Source: Ancalomicrobiaceae bacterium (GTDB lineage Bacteria; Pseudomonadota; Alphaproteobacteria; Rhizobiales; Ancalomicrobiaceae). From it: 43,399 nucleotides of DNA. The notes under the pieces are model-generated. The model was not told the DNA's origin and made no database searches. It was given only the letters and a program-made list of their open reading frames with translations. Location: positions 1 to 43,399 of the forward strand of contig JARLIT010000050.1 in the NCBI GenBank assembly GCA_031291575.1, in the 5' to 3' direction. Of the stretch, positions 16,499 through 23,608 are shown in pieces. Positions within the stretch are counted from its first letter, which is position 1. The number at the start of each line of letters is the position of its first letter. Position numbers and translations under genes: made by a program.

Positions 16499-16852
16499 AC
16501 GCTATTCTTCAACGAATACCGCGCCGATGCAACCCCCATTCTGCTATATCGGGCAAACAGCTTGTCGGTCGCGCGGACACCTACGACTGGCGTGTCTCCC
16601 GCACATTCGACGACCTTAGGGCTTCCCCCAGTTGACCGGCGCTACCGCGGCCCCCTAACTCTGGTTTGCCGACTTGGCGCGCGCATCGGTTCGATGCACG
16701 CTGGCCGGGGCCGTCCGAGCGCAAGGCTGCCGCATGGAACCGTATGACAGCCGAATTGGCGCTCCAGGCCTTCGATCGTGCGGCAATTCCGATCTCGGAT
16801 GGATTGCCGCAGCGGTTCCGCCCGAACTCAACCTGCACTGGGAGCCCAAGCG
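16499..16852. other. Non-coding interval upstream of trmO
   Basis: About 350 bases with no frame I can support on either strand. Short frames here have the arginine- and serine-rich translations typical of unused frames in GC-rich DNA. The trmO ribosome site GGAG lies at its right end. Promoters for trmO, and for any minus-strand transcript, must be here but none stands out. Confidence 0.45.
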
Positions 16853-17350
16853 ATGAGTGATGCGACGATCCTCAGGCCCGGCGAGCGCACCGCCCCTGCC
16901 GTCGTGGCCGACGATGCGCGGCTCATCTTCATCGGTCGCATTCGGACGCCCTGGGTCGAGGTAGCCGACTGCCCGCGCATGGGACAGGCGGACGGACCTC
17001 AATGTCGCATCGAAATCGATGCCGTCTGGGCGCCGGCACTCGAGGGAATTGCCGTCGGCTCGAGGATCGAGATCTTCTACTGGTTCGATCGGTCGCGCCG
17101 CGACCTTGTCGTGCAGGCACCGCGCCACGCCCCGACACTGCGCGGCACATTCTCGCTACGCTCGCCGCACCGGCCGAATCCGATCGGCGTATCCATTGTC
17201 AGCGTCGAGGCGGTCGAAGGCACGACCCTCGTCGTCCGCGGCCTCGACTGCATCGACGGCACGGCGCTGATCGACATCAAGCCGCATGTCTGTGATTTCG
17301 CGCCGGGAGCGGGCGAACTGTCCGCCGACGGCGACCACGACGCCGCCTGA
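16853..17350 (+). CDS. trmO: TrmO/TsaA-family tRNA (t6A37) N6-methyltransferase
   Basis: This 165-residue SAM-dependent methyltransferase of the UPF0066 beta-barrel family (PF01980) methylates the threonylcarbamoyl-adenosine at position 37 of certain threonine tRNAs in E. coli. The family signature RSPHRPNPIGVSIV is present at about residues 103-116, preceded by LRGTFSL and followed by GLDCIDGTALIDIKPHVC. It is shorter than the E. coli protein (about 235 residues), lacking its C-terminal extension, as is usual in short archaeal and alphaproteobacterial forms. GGAG lies eight bases before the ATG. The short form may act on another substrate. It is followed after 75 bases by the membrane-protein pair on the same strand. 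Confidence 0.85.
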   Translation: MSDATILRPGERTAPAVVADDARLIFIGRIRTPWVEVADCPRMGQADGPQCRIEIDAVWAPALEGIAVGSRIEIFYWFDRSRRDLVVQAPRHAPTLRGTFSLRSPHRPNPIGVSIVSVEAVEGTTLVVRGLDCIDGTALIDIKPHVCDFAPGAGELSADGDHDAA

Positions 17351-17425
17351 CGGTTTGGACTTGGCAGAGCATCGCCAACGGCTATCTATGGGCCGAGCCA
17401 TTTCGCGAAAAGGGGCGCAGCCGCC

Positions 17426-18181
17426 ATGGTCATTGCCGTCGACGCCCTGCCGGCGGTCTCCGCCGCCTTCCTCGCCTCCTTCGTGGAATTCGTAGAGGCC
17501 TTCACTATCGTGCTCGCGGCGGCGAGCGTCGCCGGGTGGCGAGCGGCGTTGACAGGAGCGGCGACCGGCCTCGCGGTGCTCGTCGTCCTCGTTGCCGGGC
17601 TCGGGCCGCTGATCCTGCTGGTGCCGATTCACGCTCTGCAGCTCGGCATCGGCGTGCTCCTCCTCCTCTTCGGCATGCGCTGGCTGAGAAAGGCGATCCT
17701 CAGGCGTGCCGGCCTCGTCGCGCTGCACGACGAGACGCACACGTTTGATGAAGAAACGAGAGCGATTACACGGCAGGCGCTGGCAAGCCAGCGGACAACA
17801 GCCGCGATCGCCGGGATCACCGCCTGCAAGGGCGTGGTGCTGGAAGGGCTGGAAGTGGTTTTCATCGTGCTGGCGATCGGCTCTGGCAAGGGGCTCATCC
17901 TGCCGGCGAGCCTCGGCGCGCTCGCTGCCGGTGGGCTCGTCGTCATCCTCGGCCTCATCGTGCACAAGCCGCTGACGCGCGTGCCGGAGAATGCGCTGAA
18001 GCTCCTCGTCGGAGTGATGCTGACGGCCTTCGGCGCCTTCTGGGTCGGCGAAGGCCTCGGCGCGGATTGGCCGGGGGGCGATCTGATGATCCTGGCGCTC
18101 GCTGCCCTGTTCCTCGCCCTGGCACTCGCCCTGGCGCAAGCCGTGCGACCGCGCCGAACCGCATCCGAGGTCGAGCCATGA
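17426..18181 (+). CDS. COG4280-like membrane protein with duplicated ExxE motif
   Basis: This 251-residue protein has about seven hydrophobic segments and resembles uncharacterised membrane proteins of the COG4280 type. It seems to consist of two similar halves: residues 19-32 (FVEFVEAFTIVL) and 138-151 (VLEGLEVVFIVL) align, each with an E-x-x-E pair inside a helix (Glu21/24 and Glu140/143). A hydrophilic loop rich in His, Asp and Glu (about 99-120) lies between. Acidic pairs within membrane helices are a hallmark of metal permeases such as FTR1 (REGLE) and the GDT1 family, so cation or oxyanion transport is a fair guess, no more. AGGGG lies 10 bases before the ATG. The stop overlaps the next gene (ATGA). 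Confidence 0.75.
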   Translation: MVIAVDALPAVSAAFLASFVEFVEAFTIVLAAASVAGWRAALTGAATGLAVLVVLVAGLGPLILLVPIHALQLGIGVLLLLFGMRWLRKAILRRAGLVALHDETHTFDEETRAITRQALASQRTTAAIAGITACKGVVLEGLEVVFIVLAIGSGKGLILPASLGALAAGGLVVILGLIVHKPLTRVPENALKLLVGVMLTAFGAFWVGEGLGADWPGGDLMILALAALFLALALALAQAVRPRRTASEVEP

Positions 18182-18393
18182 AGGCAATCGCGGCCGCGCT
18201 GAAAGAACTCTTCGGATTGTTTGTCGACGACGGCAGCCTCGCCGCCGGGATTCTCGCGCTCGTCGCCGTACTCGCCGCCCTGGTGCATTTCGGCAAGATC
18301 GGTGCGACGCTGGCGACCGGGCTTCTCGTCGCCGGATTGGTGATCGTGCTGGCGGAAACGGTCAGGCGCTCGGCGCGCGGTCGGCGAGACTAG
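18178..18393 (+). CDS. Small two-helix membrane protein coupled to the COG4280-like gene
   Basis: This 71-residue protein starts with an amphipathic helix (MKAIAAALKELFGLFVDD), followed by two hydrophobic helices (about 20-38 and 41-61) and a basic tail RRSARGRRD. It overlaps the preceding gene by four bases, so the two are probably made together and may form one complex. Its TAG stop is the first three bases of the dispersed repeat beginning at 18391, meaning the original C-terminus may have been altered when the repeat arrived. No family is recognised. Confidence 0.7.
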   Translation: MKAIAAALKELFGLFVDDGSLAAGILALVAVLAALVHFGKIGATLATGLLVAGLVIVLAETVRRSARGRRD

Positions 18394-18455
18394 AGCAGGA
18401 TGATTTCAGATGGAATCGCTGTGGCGATCCATCTGAAATCTGAATCACTGCTCTA
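18391..18455. repeat. Dispersed palindromic repeat, part A, copy 2
   Basis: A 65-bp imperfect palindrome opening TAGAGCAG and closing CTGCTCTA, with inner arms TTTCAGATGG and CCATCTGAAA around AATCGCTGTGGCGAT. It stands immediately before part B and has a worn relative at 23384-23446. Confidence 0.8.
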
Positions 18456-18463
18456 TCAAAGGT

Positions 18464-18517
18464 CTAGAGCGCGGACTCAGCTGCCACACGCTTCCATGTG
18501 ACAGCATCGCGCTCTAG
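18464..18517. repeat. Dispersed palindromic repeat, part B, copy 2
   Basis: A 54-bp palindrome with perfect 10-base ends, CTAGAGCGCG and CGCGCTCTAG, and inner arms GCTGCCACACG/CATGTGACAGC. It is almost the same as 13019-13072 in its right half, and it contains the stop codon of the tetR-type gene on the minus strand. Confidence 0.82.
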
Positions 18518-19173
18518 CCCTCAGCGGCGACCTGCCTGCCATAGGCACGCATGAACATCTCGACCGCCGAAGCGACCCGCGCGTCGAGCGCCGCGGGCGA
18601 GACGTCGAGATCGTAGCCAAACAGTCTGCGTTTGAGCATTCCGGAATGGCATAGCTCCAGGAACTGCCAGGCGGCTGCGTCCGCGTCAGGCAGGTCGAGC
18701 GTGCCTTTTTCGGCTTCCCCCGCCAAATAGCGGGCAACCATCGTCGCCCCGAACAGGGGGCCCGCCTCGAAAAAGGCCTGCCCGATGCGCGGAAACTTGC
18801 CGGAGACGGCGATGACGGCGCGGACATGCGCCACCTGCTCGGGCCGGACCAGCATGTTCAGCAGGTTGCGGCCGAAGCGGAAGAGGACATCGCGCGGTTC
18901 GCCGCTCATGGCGATGCCGCCACAGATGCGCTCGGCCTGCTGGCGCCGATCCTCGCGGATCAGATCCTCGAACAACTGTTCCTTGGAGTCGAAATAGACG
19001 TAGAGCGTGCCCTTGGACACGCCGGCGGCGCGGGCGATGTCGTTCATCGAGGCGCCGTCGAAGCCGCCGCTGAGGAACACCTGACGCGCGCCGTCCATGA
19101 TCTGGCGCCGCTTGGCACTGGTATCGATCTCGCTGACGTCGGCTACCTGCTCTTCAATTGTTGTGGCGATCAT
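18514..19173 (-). CDS. TetR/AcrR-family repressor of the adjacent efflux operon
   Basis: This 219-residue repressor has a TetR N-terminal domain (PF00440, about 22-70) reading RRQIMDGARQVFLSGGFDGA, with recognition helix SKGTLYVYFDSKEQLFEDLI. The C-terminal ligand-binding half resembles AcrR-type regulators (LVRPEQVAHVRAVIAVSGKF). It faces the emrA-emrB operon, and two near-identical 17-base palindromes lie between the genes, a standard arrangement for drug-sensing autoregulation. AAAGGGA seven bases upstream favours the start at 19173 over ATG 19194. The TAG stop falls inside the dispersed repeat, so the last residues may be repeat-derived. Confidence 0.9.
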   Translation of the reverse strand: MIATTIEEQVADVSEIDTSAKRRQIMDGARQVFLSGGFDGASMNDIARAAGVSKGTLYVYFDSKEQLFEDLIREDRRQQAERICGGIAMSGEPRDVLFRFGRNLLNMLVRPEQVAHVRAVIAVSGKFPRIGQAFFEAGPLFGATMVARYLAGEAEKGTLDLPDADAAAWQFLELCHSGMLKRRLFGYDLDVSPAALDARVASAVEMFMRAYGRQVAAEG

Positions 19174-19495
19174 CGCCGAATCCCTTTCGCCCATCCCGGT
19201 GCGCACGACGTCGGGACGGAATCGTCTTTTCGCAATGCTACTCCAATACAGCAGCGTCGCGGAGCAGTGCGTCACCCGTCGACACGATCGCACTGCCATG
19301 GCTGGTGTCCGCACACAGCCACCCGGCTCGGGGGGCTCCGAGCCGGGCTTCGCTATGCGGACAGCGCGGTCACCGACCGCCACCGGGCCGTCCCGTTCGG
19401 ACGCCAATTCCCCATATGCCACTAGCATATGGCTCCGAAGCCAGCCGGCCGCCGCAGTGGAGGCCCTGCGGCCGCGCAACCGTTTCGAAAAAATT

Positions 19496-19512
19496 GACCG
19501 AACGGTTCAGTC
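19496..19512. promoter_or_regulatory. TetR-type operator 1
   Basis: GACCGAACGGTTCAGTC is a 17-base dyad with one mismatch between arms. It is a copy of the perfect site 60 bases downstream and carries the same AATT flank. It lies between the divergent tetR-type and emrA-type genes. Confidence 0.7.
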
Positions 19513-19555
19513 AGGCTTGATCTAGGATCGTCACCGCCCTATGTCAATGGCAATT

Positions 19556-19572
19556 GACCGAACGGTTCGGTC
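19556..19572. promoter_or_regulatory. TetR-type operator 2
   Basis: GACCGAACGGTTCGGTC is a perfect 8-1-8 palindrome 37 bases before the emrA-type ATG. With operator 1 it is spaced 60 bases centre to centre, close to six helical turns, so both would face the same side of the DNA. Binding by the adjacent TetR-type protein is inferred. Confidence 0.75.
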
Positions 19573-19608
19573 TAATTTCTCGACCGCAGTCCGCAAGGAA
19601 CCATCGGC

Positions 19609-20946
19609 ATGTCCGAAGACACCCCTGACACCCTTCTGAGCTCCCCGTCGCCGGCCGCGACGACAGGGAGCGAGGCGCTCGCCGCCGATCCGCACGGAAC
19701 CGCCGTCACCATGCCGGCGAAGGCCGACGAACTCATTCCGCCGGACGCCCGCCGGCGCAAGCCGGTCCGCCCGTCCCCCACCATCGACGCTGCGCCGAAG
19801 AAGAAGCGCAGCGGGTTGAAGCGTCTCCTGCTGGCTGCGGCGGTCATCGGCGCGGGCGGCTACGGAGCTTCGCTCGGCTACGACTATCTGACCTTCGGGC
19901 GGTTTCTGATTACGACCGACGACGCCTACGTCGGCGCCGATGTGACGATCATCTCCGCCAAGGTCGCCGGCCACATCACCAATGTGGCGGTTGCCAACAA
20001 CCAGACGGTCAAGGCCGGTCAACTGCTCGCCAGCATCGACGACGGCGACTACAAGCTCGCGGTCGCGGCGGCACATGACAAGATCGCCTCGCAGGACGCC
20101 ACGATCGCTCGCATCGGCCGGCAGATCGAGGCTCAGGCGGCCACCATCGAGCAGGCGGAAGCGCAGGTACAGTCGGCCAAGGCCGTGCAGACTGGCGCCC
20201 AGGCCGACCAGGAACGCGCTGCGCTCGAATTCGACCGGTCACAAAAGATGCTGGCCACCTCCTTCGGCTCGCAACAGCGCTTCGAACAGTCAACGGCAGA
20301 CAAGGCACGCACGGCGGCGACGCTGATGAGCGCCAATGCGGGCGTTTCCTCGTCGCAGGCGGCGCTGCTCGGGGCACGGGCCAATCTGCAGGTGCTCGCC
20401 GCGCAGAAGTCGGAGGCCGAACATGTGCGCGACGAACTCAGCACCGCGCTCGACAAGGCCGAGCGGGACCTGTCGTTTACGCAAGTGCGCGCGCCGTTCG
20501 ATGGCTACGTCGGCAACAAGGCGGTCGAGATCGGCCAATATGCCCAGCCCGGCGCGCGGCTGATGGCGCTGATCGCTCCGACGACGGCCTATGTCGACGC
20601 CAATTTCAAGGAAACCCAGCTCGGCAGCATCCATCCGGGTCAGAAGGTCGACGTCGCCATCGACGCCTTCGGCGAGCACGTGCTGGACGGACGGGTGGAG
20701 TCGATCGCTCCGGCGACCGGCGCGCAGTTCTCGCTGTTGCCGCCCGACAACGCCACCGGCAACTTCACCAAGGTGGTGCAGCGCGTCACCGTCCGCATTG
20801 CGCTGCCGGCCGATGCCCTGAAAGACGGATCGGTCAGGCCAGGCCTGTCGGTCGTCGCCTCGGTGCATAGTCGGGATGGATTGCAGCAGACCTCACTCTT
20901 CGACGCGCTCGGCTTCGGCGCCGCCAACGCCAAGGCGCGGCCATGA
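19609..20946 (+). CDS. emrA: HlyD/EmrA-family efflux membrane-fusion protein
   Basis: This 445-residue periplasmic adaptor links an inner-membrane pump to an outer-membrane channel. It has a cytoplasmic tail rich in Pro/Lys/Arg (1-65), one membrane helix (about 66-84), and a lipoyl-like half (TDDAYVGADVTIISAKVAGH, about 103-122). A long coiled-coil hairpin follows (about 145-280, many Ala/Gln/Glu), then the second lipoyl half and beta-barrel (FTQVRAPFDGYVGNKAVEIG, VDVAIDAFGEHVLDGRVESI). This is the EmrA layout. It overlaps the pump gene by ATGA. AAGGAA precedes the ATG by about nine bases. No TolC-like gene is nearby, so a general outer-membrane channel would be shared. Confidence 0.9.
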   Translation: MSEDTPDTLLSSPSPAATTGSEALAADPHGTAVTMPAKADELIPPDARRRKPVRPSPTIDAAPKKKRSGLKRLLLAAAVIGAGGYGASLGYDYLTFGRFLITTDDAYVGADVTIISAKVAGHITNVAVANNQTVKAGQLLASIDDGDYKLAVAAAHDKIASQDATIARIGRQIEAQAATIEQAEAQVQSAKAVQTGAQADQERAALEFDRSQKMLATSFGSQQRFEQSTADKARTAATLMSANAGVSSSQAALLGARANLQVLAAQKSEAEHVRDELSTALDKAERDLSFTQVRAPFDGYVGNKAVEIGQYAQPGARLMALIAPTTAYVDANFKETQLGSIHPGQKVDVAIDAFGEHVLDGRVESIAPATGAQFSLLPPDNATGNFTKVVQRVTVRIALPADALKDGSVRPGLSVVASVHSRDGLQQTSLFDALGFGAANAKARP

Positions 20947-22643
20947 GCGCTGCCGCGGAAACGGGATCTGGCGGAGCGCATCTGCCGGCGCATGCGCCCG
21001 GGCATGCGCCGGCACACCAGACGGGCCATGTCCCCGGACACGGCGTGCCGAAGGCGCTTGCCCACCGGCGGCCGCATGCAGCGGCCCCCGAACCGCACCC
21101 GATGGAGAAGCACTTCAGCCGACGGCGGGTGTTCGCCTTCGTCTTCATGGTGTTCGGGATGTTCATGGCCATCCTGGACATCCAGGTCGTCTCGGCGTCC
21201 CTGTCCGAGATCCAGGCCGGCCTGTCGGCCTCTTCGGATGAAGTCACCTGGGTGCAGACGAGCTACCTGATTGCGGAAGTCATCATGATTCCGCTGTCGG
21301 GCTACCTGTCGCGGGCGTTTTCAACCCGCATCATGTTCGTCGTCTCGGCCGCCGGCTTCACGCTGATGAGCTTCATGTGCGCCCAGGCCACCGACATCAA
21401 CCAGATGATCTTCTGGCGGGCGATGCAGGGCTTCATCGGCGGCGGCATGATCCCGACGGTCTTCGCCTCCGCCTTCACCATCTTCCCGCCGTCGAAGCAA
21501 CCGATCGTCGCACCGATCATCGGCCTCGTCGCCACGCTGGCGCCGACCATCGGACCGACCATCGGCGGCGTGCTGACCGACGCCTTCTCCTGGCACTGGC
21601 TGTTCCTGATCAACATCATTCCCGGCATCGCCGTGGCGGTGGCGTCGTGGTTCCTCATCGATTTCGACGAGCCGAACCTGCATATGCTCGACAAGTTCGA
21701 CTGGACCGGCCTCCTTTCCATGGCCGGCTTCCTCGGAGCCTTGGAATATGCGCTCGAGGAGGGGCCGTCGAAGGACTGGTTCCAGAGCGAGCCGGTGACG
21801 CTCGCCATCATCGTTTCGGCGGTGAGCGCCGTCGTCTTCTTCGTCCGCGTCTCGACCGCCGAGCACCCGATCGTCGAACTCTCCGCCTTCCGCAACCGCA
21901 ACTTCTGGACCGGCTCGGCGCTCGCCTTCGTGCTCGGTGTCGGCCTCTATGGCCTGACCTACATCTACCCGGTCTATCTGGCGGCCGTGCGCGGCTATTC
22001 CTCGCTGATGATCGGCAATACGATGTTCGTCACCGGCGTCTGCATGTTCCTGACCGCGCCGATCTCCGGCCGGCTGATGACCAAGGTCGATCCACGCCTG
22101 ATGATCGCCATCGGCTTCGCCGGCTTCGCGGTCGGCACCTGGCAGGCCTCCTACGTCACTGAGGACTGGGATTTCTGGGAGCTCCTGGTGCCGCAGATCT
22201 TCCGCGGCGTATCGCTGATGCTGTGCATGGTGCCGATCAACAATCTGGCGCTCGGCACCATGCCGCCCGACAAGATCAAGAACGCCTCCGGTCTGTTCAA
22301 CCTGATGCGCAACCTCGGCGGGGCCTTCGGTCTGGCGCTGATCAATACCGCGATCGACAAGCGCATGGATCTGCACCTCGCCCGGCTGCACGATTCCATC
22401 ATCTGGGGCAAGACCATGGCGGAGGAGACACTCGCCAACCTGACCCGCCAGCTGGCGCCCTTGGGCTCCAACGCCGACCTCGCTGCCCTGAAGCGCCTGT
22501 CGCTCCTCGTGCGCCGGCAGGCTGAGATCCTGGCGCTCTCCGATGTCTTCCTGCTGCTGACCGTGTTGTTCCTGGTGCTGATCGGTCTGACCCTGTTCAT
22601 GCGACGGCCGAAGATGGCAGGCGCCGCCGGCGGAGGCCACTGA
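20943..22643 (+). CDS. emrB: EmrB/QacA-type (DHA2) MFS drug efflux pump with histidine-rich N-terminus
   Basis: This 566-residue major-facilitator pump (PF07690) has 14 predicted membrane helices. MAILDIQVVSASLSEIQAGL in helix 1 carries the aspartate usual for drug/proton antiporters, and GWRWLF-like TDAFSWHWLFLINIIPG and the ATLAPTIGPTIGGVLTDAF motif C follow. It works with the adaptor encoded just before it. Unusual is the cytoplasmic N-terminal tail of about 57 residues with ten histidines, six of them exactly four residues apart (13, 17, 21, 25, 29, 33), in AP[AG]H-like repeats. If the tail is removed by choosing a later start (Met54), the start would lose the ATGA coupling, so the long form is preferred. 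Confidence 0.9.
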   Translation: MSAAAETGSGGAHLPAHAPGHAPAHQTGHVPGHGVPKALAHRRPHAAAPEPHPMEKHFSRRRVFAFVFMVFGMFMAILDIQVVSASLSEIQAGLSASSDEVTWVQTSYLIAEVIMIPLSGYLSRAFSTRIMFVVSAAGFTLMSFMCAQATDINQMIFWRAMQGFIGGGMIPTVFASAFTIFPPSKQPIVAPIIGLVATLAPTIGPTIGGVLTDAFSWHWLFLINIIPGIAVAVASWFLIDFDEPNLHMLDKFDWTGLLSMAGFLGALEYALEEGPSKDWFQSEPVTLAIIVSAVSAVVFFVRVSTAEHPIVELSAFRNRNFWTGSALAFVLGVGLYGLTYIYPVYLAAVRGYSSLMIGNTMFVTGVCMFLTAPISGRLMTKVDPRLMIAIGFAGFAVGTWQASYVTEDWDFWELLVPQIFRGVSLMLCMVPINNLALGTMPPDKIKNASGLFNLMRNLGGAFGLALINTAIDKRMDLHLARLHDSIIWGKTMAEETLANLTRQLAPLGSNADLAALKRLSLLVRRQAEILALSDVFLLLTVLFLVLIGLTLFMRRPKMAGAAGGGH

Positions 22644-22821
22644 CTACGGCCCTGCGCCGACGCGATCCCCTTGCATCAGATCGGAAATCGGCGATCTGTC
22701 GATCGTCGGGGACAGACCGGCGAGTTAGGATGATTCGGCGCGAAAACGGCTGCGGTTGCGTTGTCGGCGCCGCGACAGCGCGCTATACCCGTTCCGGGTC
22801 ATTTCCGGGAAAGGATATGCG

Positions 22822-23259
22822 ATGGTGGGCAATTGGTTCCTGCGCCTCGGCGCCCTGTTCGGTCTAGTCGGCATGGGCCTCGGCATCTACATGGGGATGC
22901 ACCACGATTTCAAATTGGCGCCCGTGCACGAGCACATCAACGTGGTCGGCTGGCTCGCCATGTTCGCGGCCGGGCTCTACTACAATACGATCTCGCCGTC
23001 GTCCGAATACATCGAGACGATCGGCAGCCTGATGCCGAAGTCGGCAGGGTTCCACCTATTCTTCGCCTTCTTCGGCGCCGTCGCGCTGGCGGCGGGTCTC
23101 ACCGGCTCCCTGCTCAACCTGACCTATACGGGCGCCATCTCCACCCTGGTATTCGACAATTATGCCTGGGGTGAGCCGCTCATGCTCGCCGGCTCCGGAT
23201 TGACCGTATTCGCTCAGTTCATCTTCCTGATCAACGTCTTCCGCGGCACCAGTTCGTGA
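22822..23259 (+). CDS. Small heme-copper-oxidase subunit I-like membrane protein
   Basis: This 145-residue protein has four hydrophobic helices (about 8-25, 38-55, 76-100, 117-140). The start GLVGMGLGIYMGMHHDF, then LAPVHEHINVVGW, matches short alphaproteobacterial proteins resembling the first helices of cytochrome oxidase / nitric-oxide reductase subunit I, in which an H-x-H-x-N-x-x-G-W motif carries a heme ligand. Here His27, His28, His36, His38 and His78 are candidate ligands. It is far too short for a whole oxidase subunit (over 450 residues) and lacks the copper-site histidines. AAGGA lies six bases before the ATG. It appears monocistronic, with a GAAA-loop hairpin after it. Function unknown; heme binding is inference. 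Confidence 0.75.
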   Translation: MVGNWFLRLGALFGLVGMGLGIYMGMHHDFKLAPVHEHINVVGWLAMFAAGLYYNTISPSSEYIETIGSLMPKSAGFHLFFAFFGAVALAAGLTGSLLNLTYTGAISTLVFDNYAWGEPLMLAGSGLTVFAQFIFLINVFRGTSS

Positions 23260-23268
23260 AGAATCCAA

Positions 23269-23292
23269 CCACCGGCGGGAAACCGCCGGTGG
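23269..23292 (+). terminator. Hairpin with GAAA loop after the oxidase-like gene
   Basis: CCACCGGCGG-GAAA-CCGCCGGTGG is a perfect 10-bp stem beginning nine bases after the stop codon. No T tract follows (GGCATAAGG), so it is a hairpin-only terminator or 3'-end stabiliser. Confidence 0.55.
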
Positions 23293-23383
23293 GGCATAAG
23301 GAACGAAGTGCGAACTCCGCTTCGCCGGCGACGGCAATTCGTGGCATACTGATGCCCGAATCGGAGGAAGTCCCCGCCGTCCC

Positions 23384-23507
23384 AGAGCAGGGTGCGACGA
23401 GAGGGAATCGCCACGGCGATCCATCAGAGAGCCGAAATACTGCTCTGACAGTCGTTTGGAGCGTCGATTCAGCCGTCACGCATGTCCCGGTGATGGCGTC
23501 GCGTTCC
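23384..23507. repeat. Degenerate dispersed repeat, parts A and B, copy 3
   Basis: A worn copy of the two-part element at 18391-18517. AGAGCAGG, GGAATCGC-CAC-GGCGATCCATC and TACTGCTCT (23384-23446) match part A. GGAGCG-TCGATTCAGC-GTCACGCATG and GATGGCGTCGCG (23458-23507) match part B in the same order and at the same spacing. It lies upstream of parE. Confidence 0.65.
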
Positions 23508-23608
23508 GTGTGATATGTGCGGACAGCCAAGCAAGCGGATCCGCCCGGCATGCTGCCGGAGCGGCCTTGAGTGGTGTCGCCGAACCAGTCGAGATACCCG
23601 GAAGCCTG

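Noticed and set aside
16562-16852. Short open frames upstream of trmO
   Set aside because: Several overlapping frames of similar length exist in all phases, none with a ribosome site or plausible composition.
22677-22698. Hairpin CAGATCG-N8-CGATCTG after emrB as a terminator
   Set aside because: The stem is only seven bases long with no T tract; not strong enough to list.
23456-23608. N-terminal extension of parE by 51 residues
   Set aside because: The extension runs through the degenerate repeat, lacks homology to ParE, and the ATG at 23609 has a better ribosome site.
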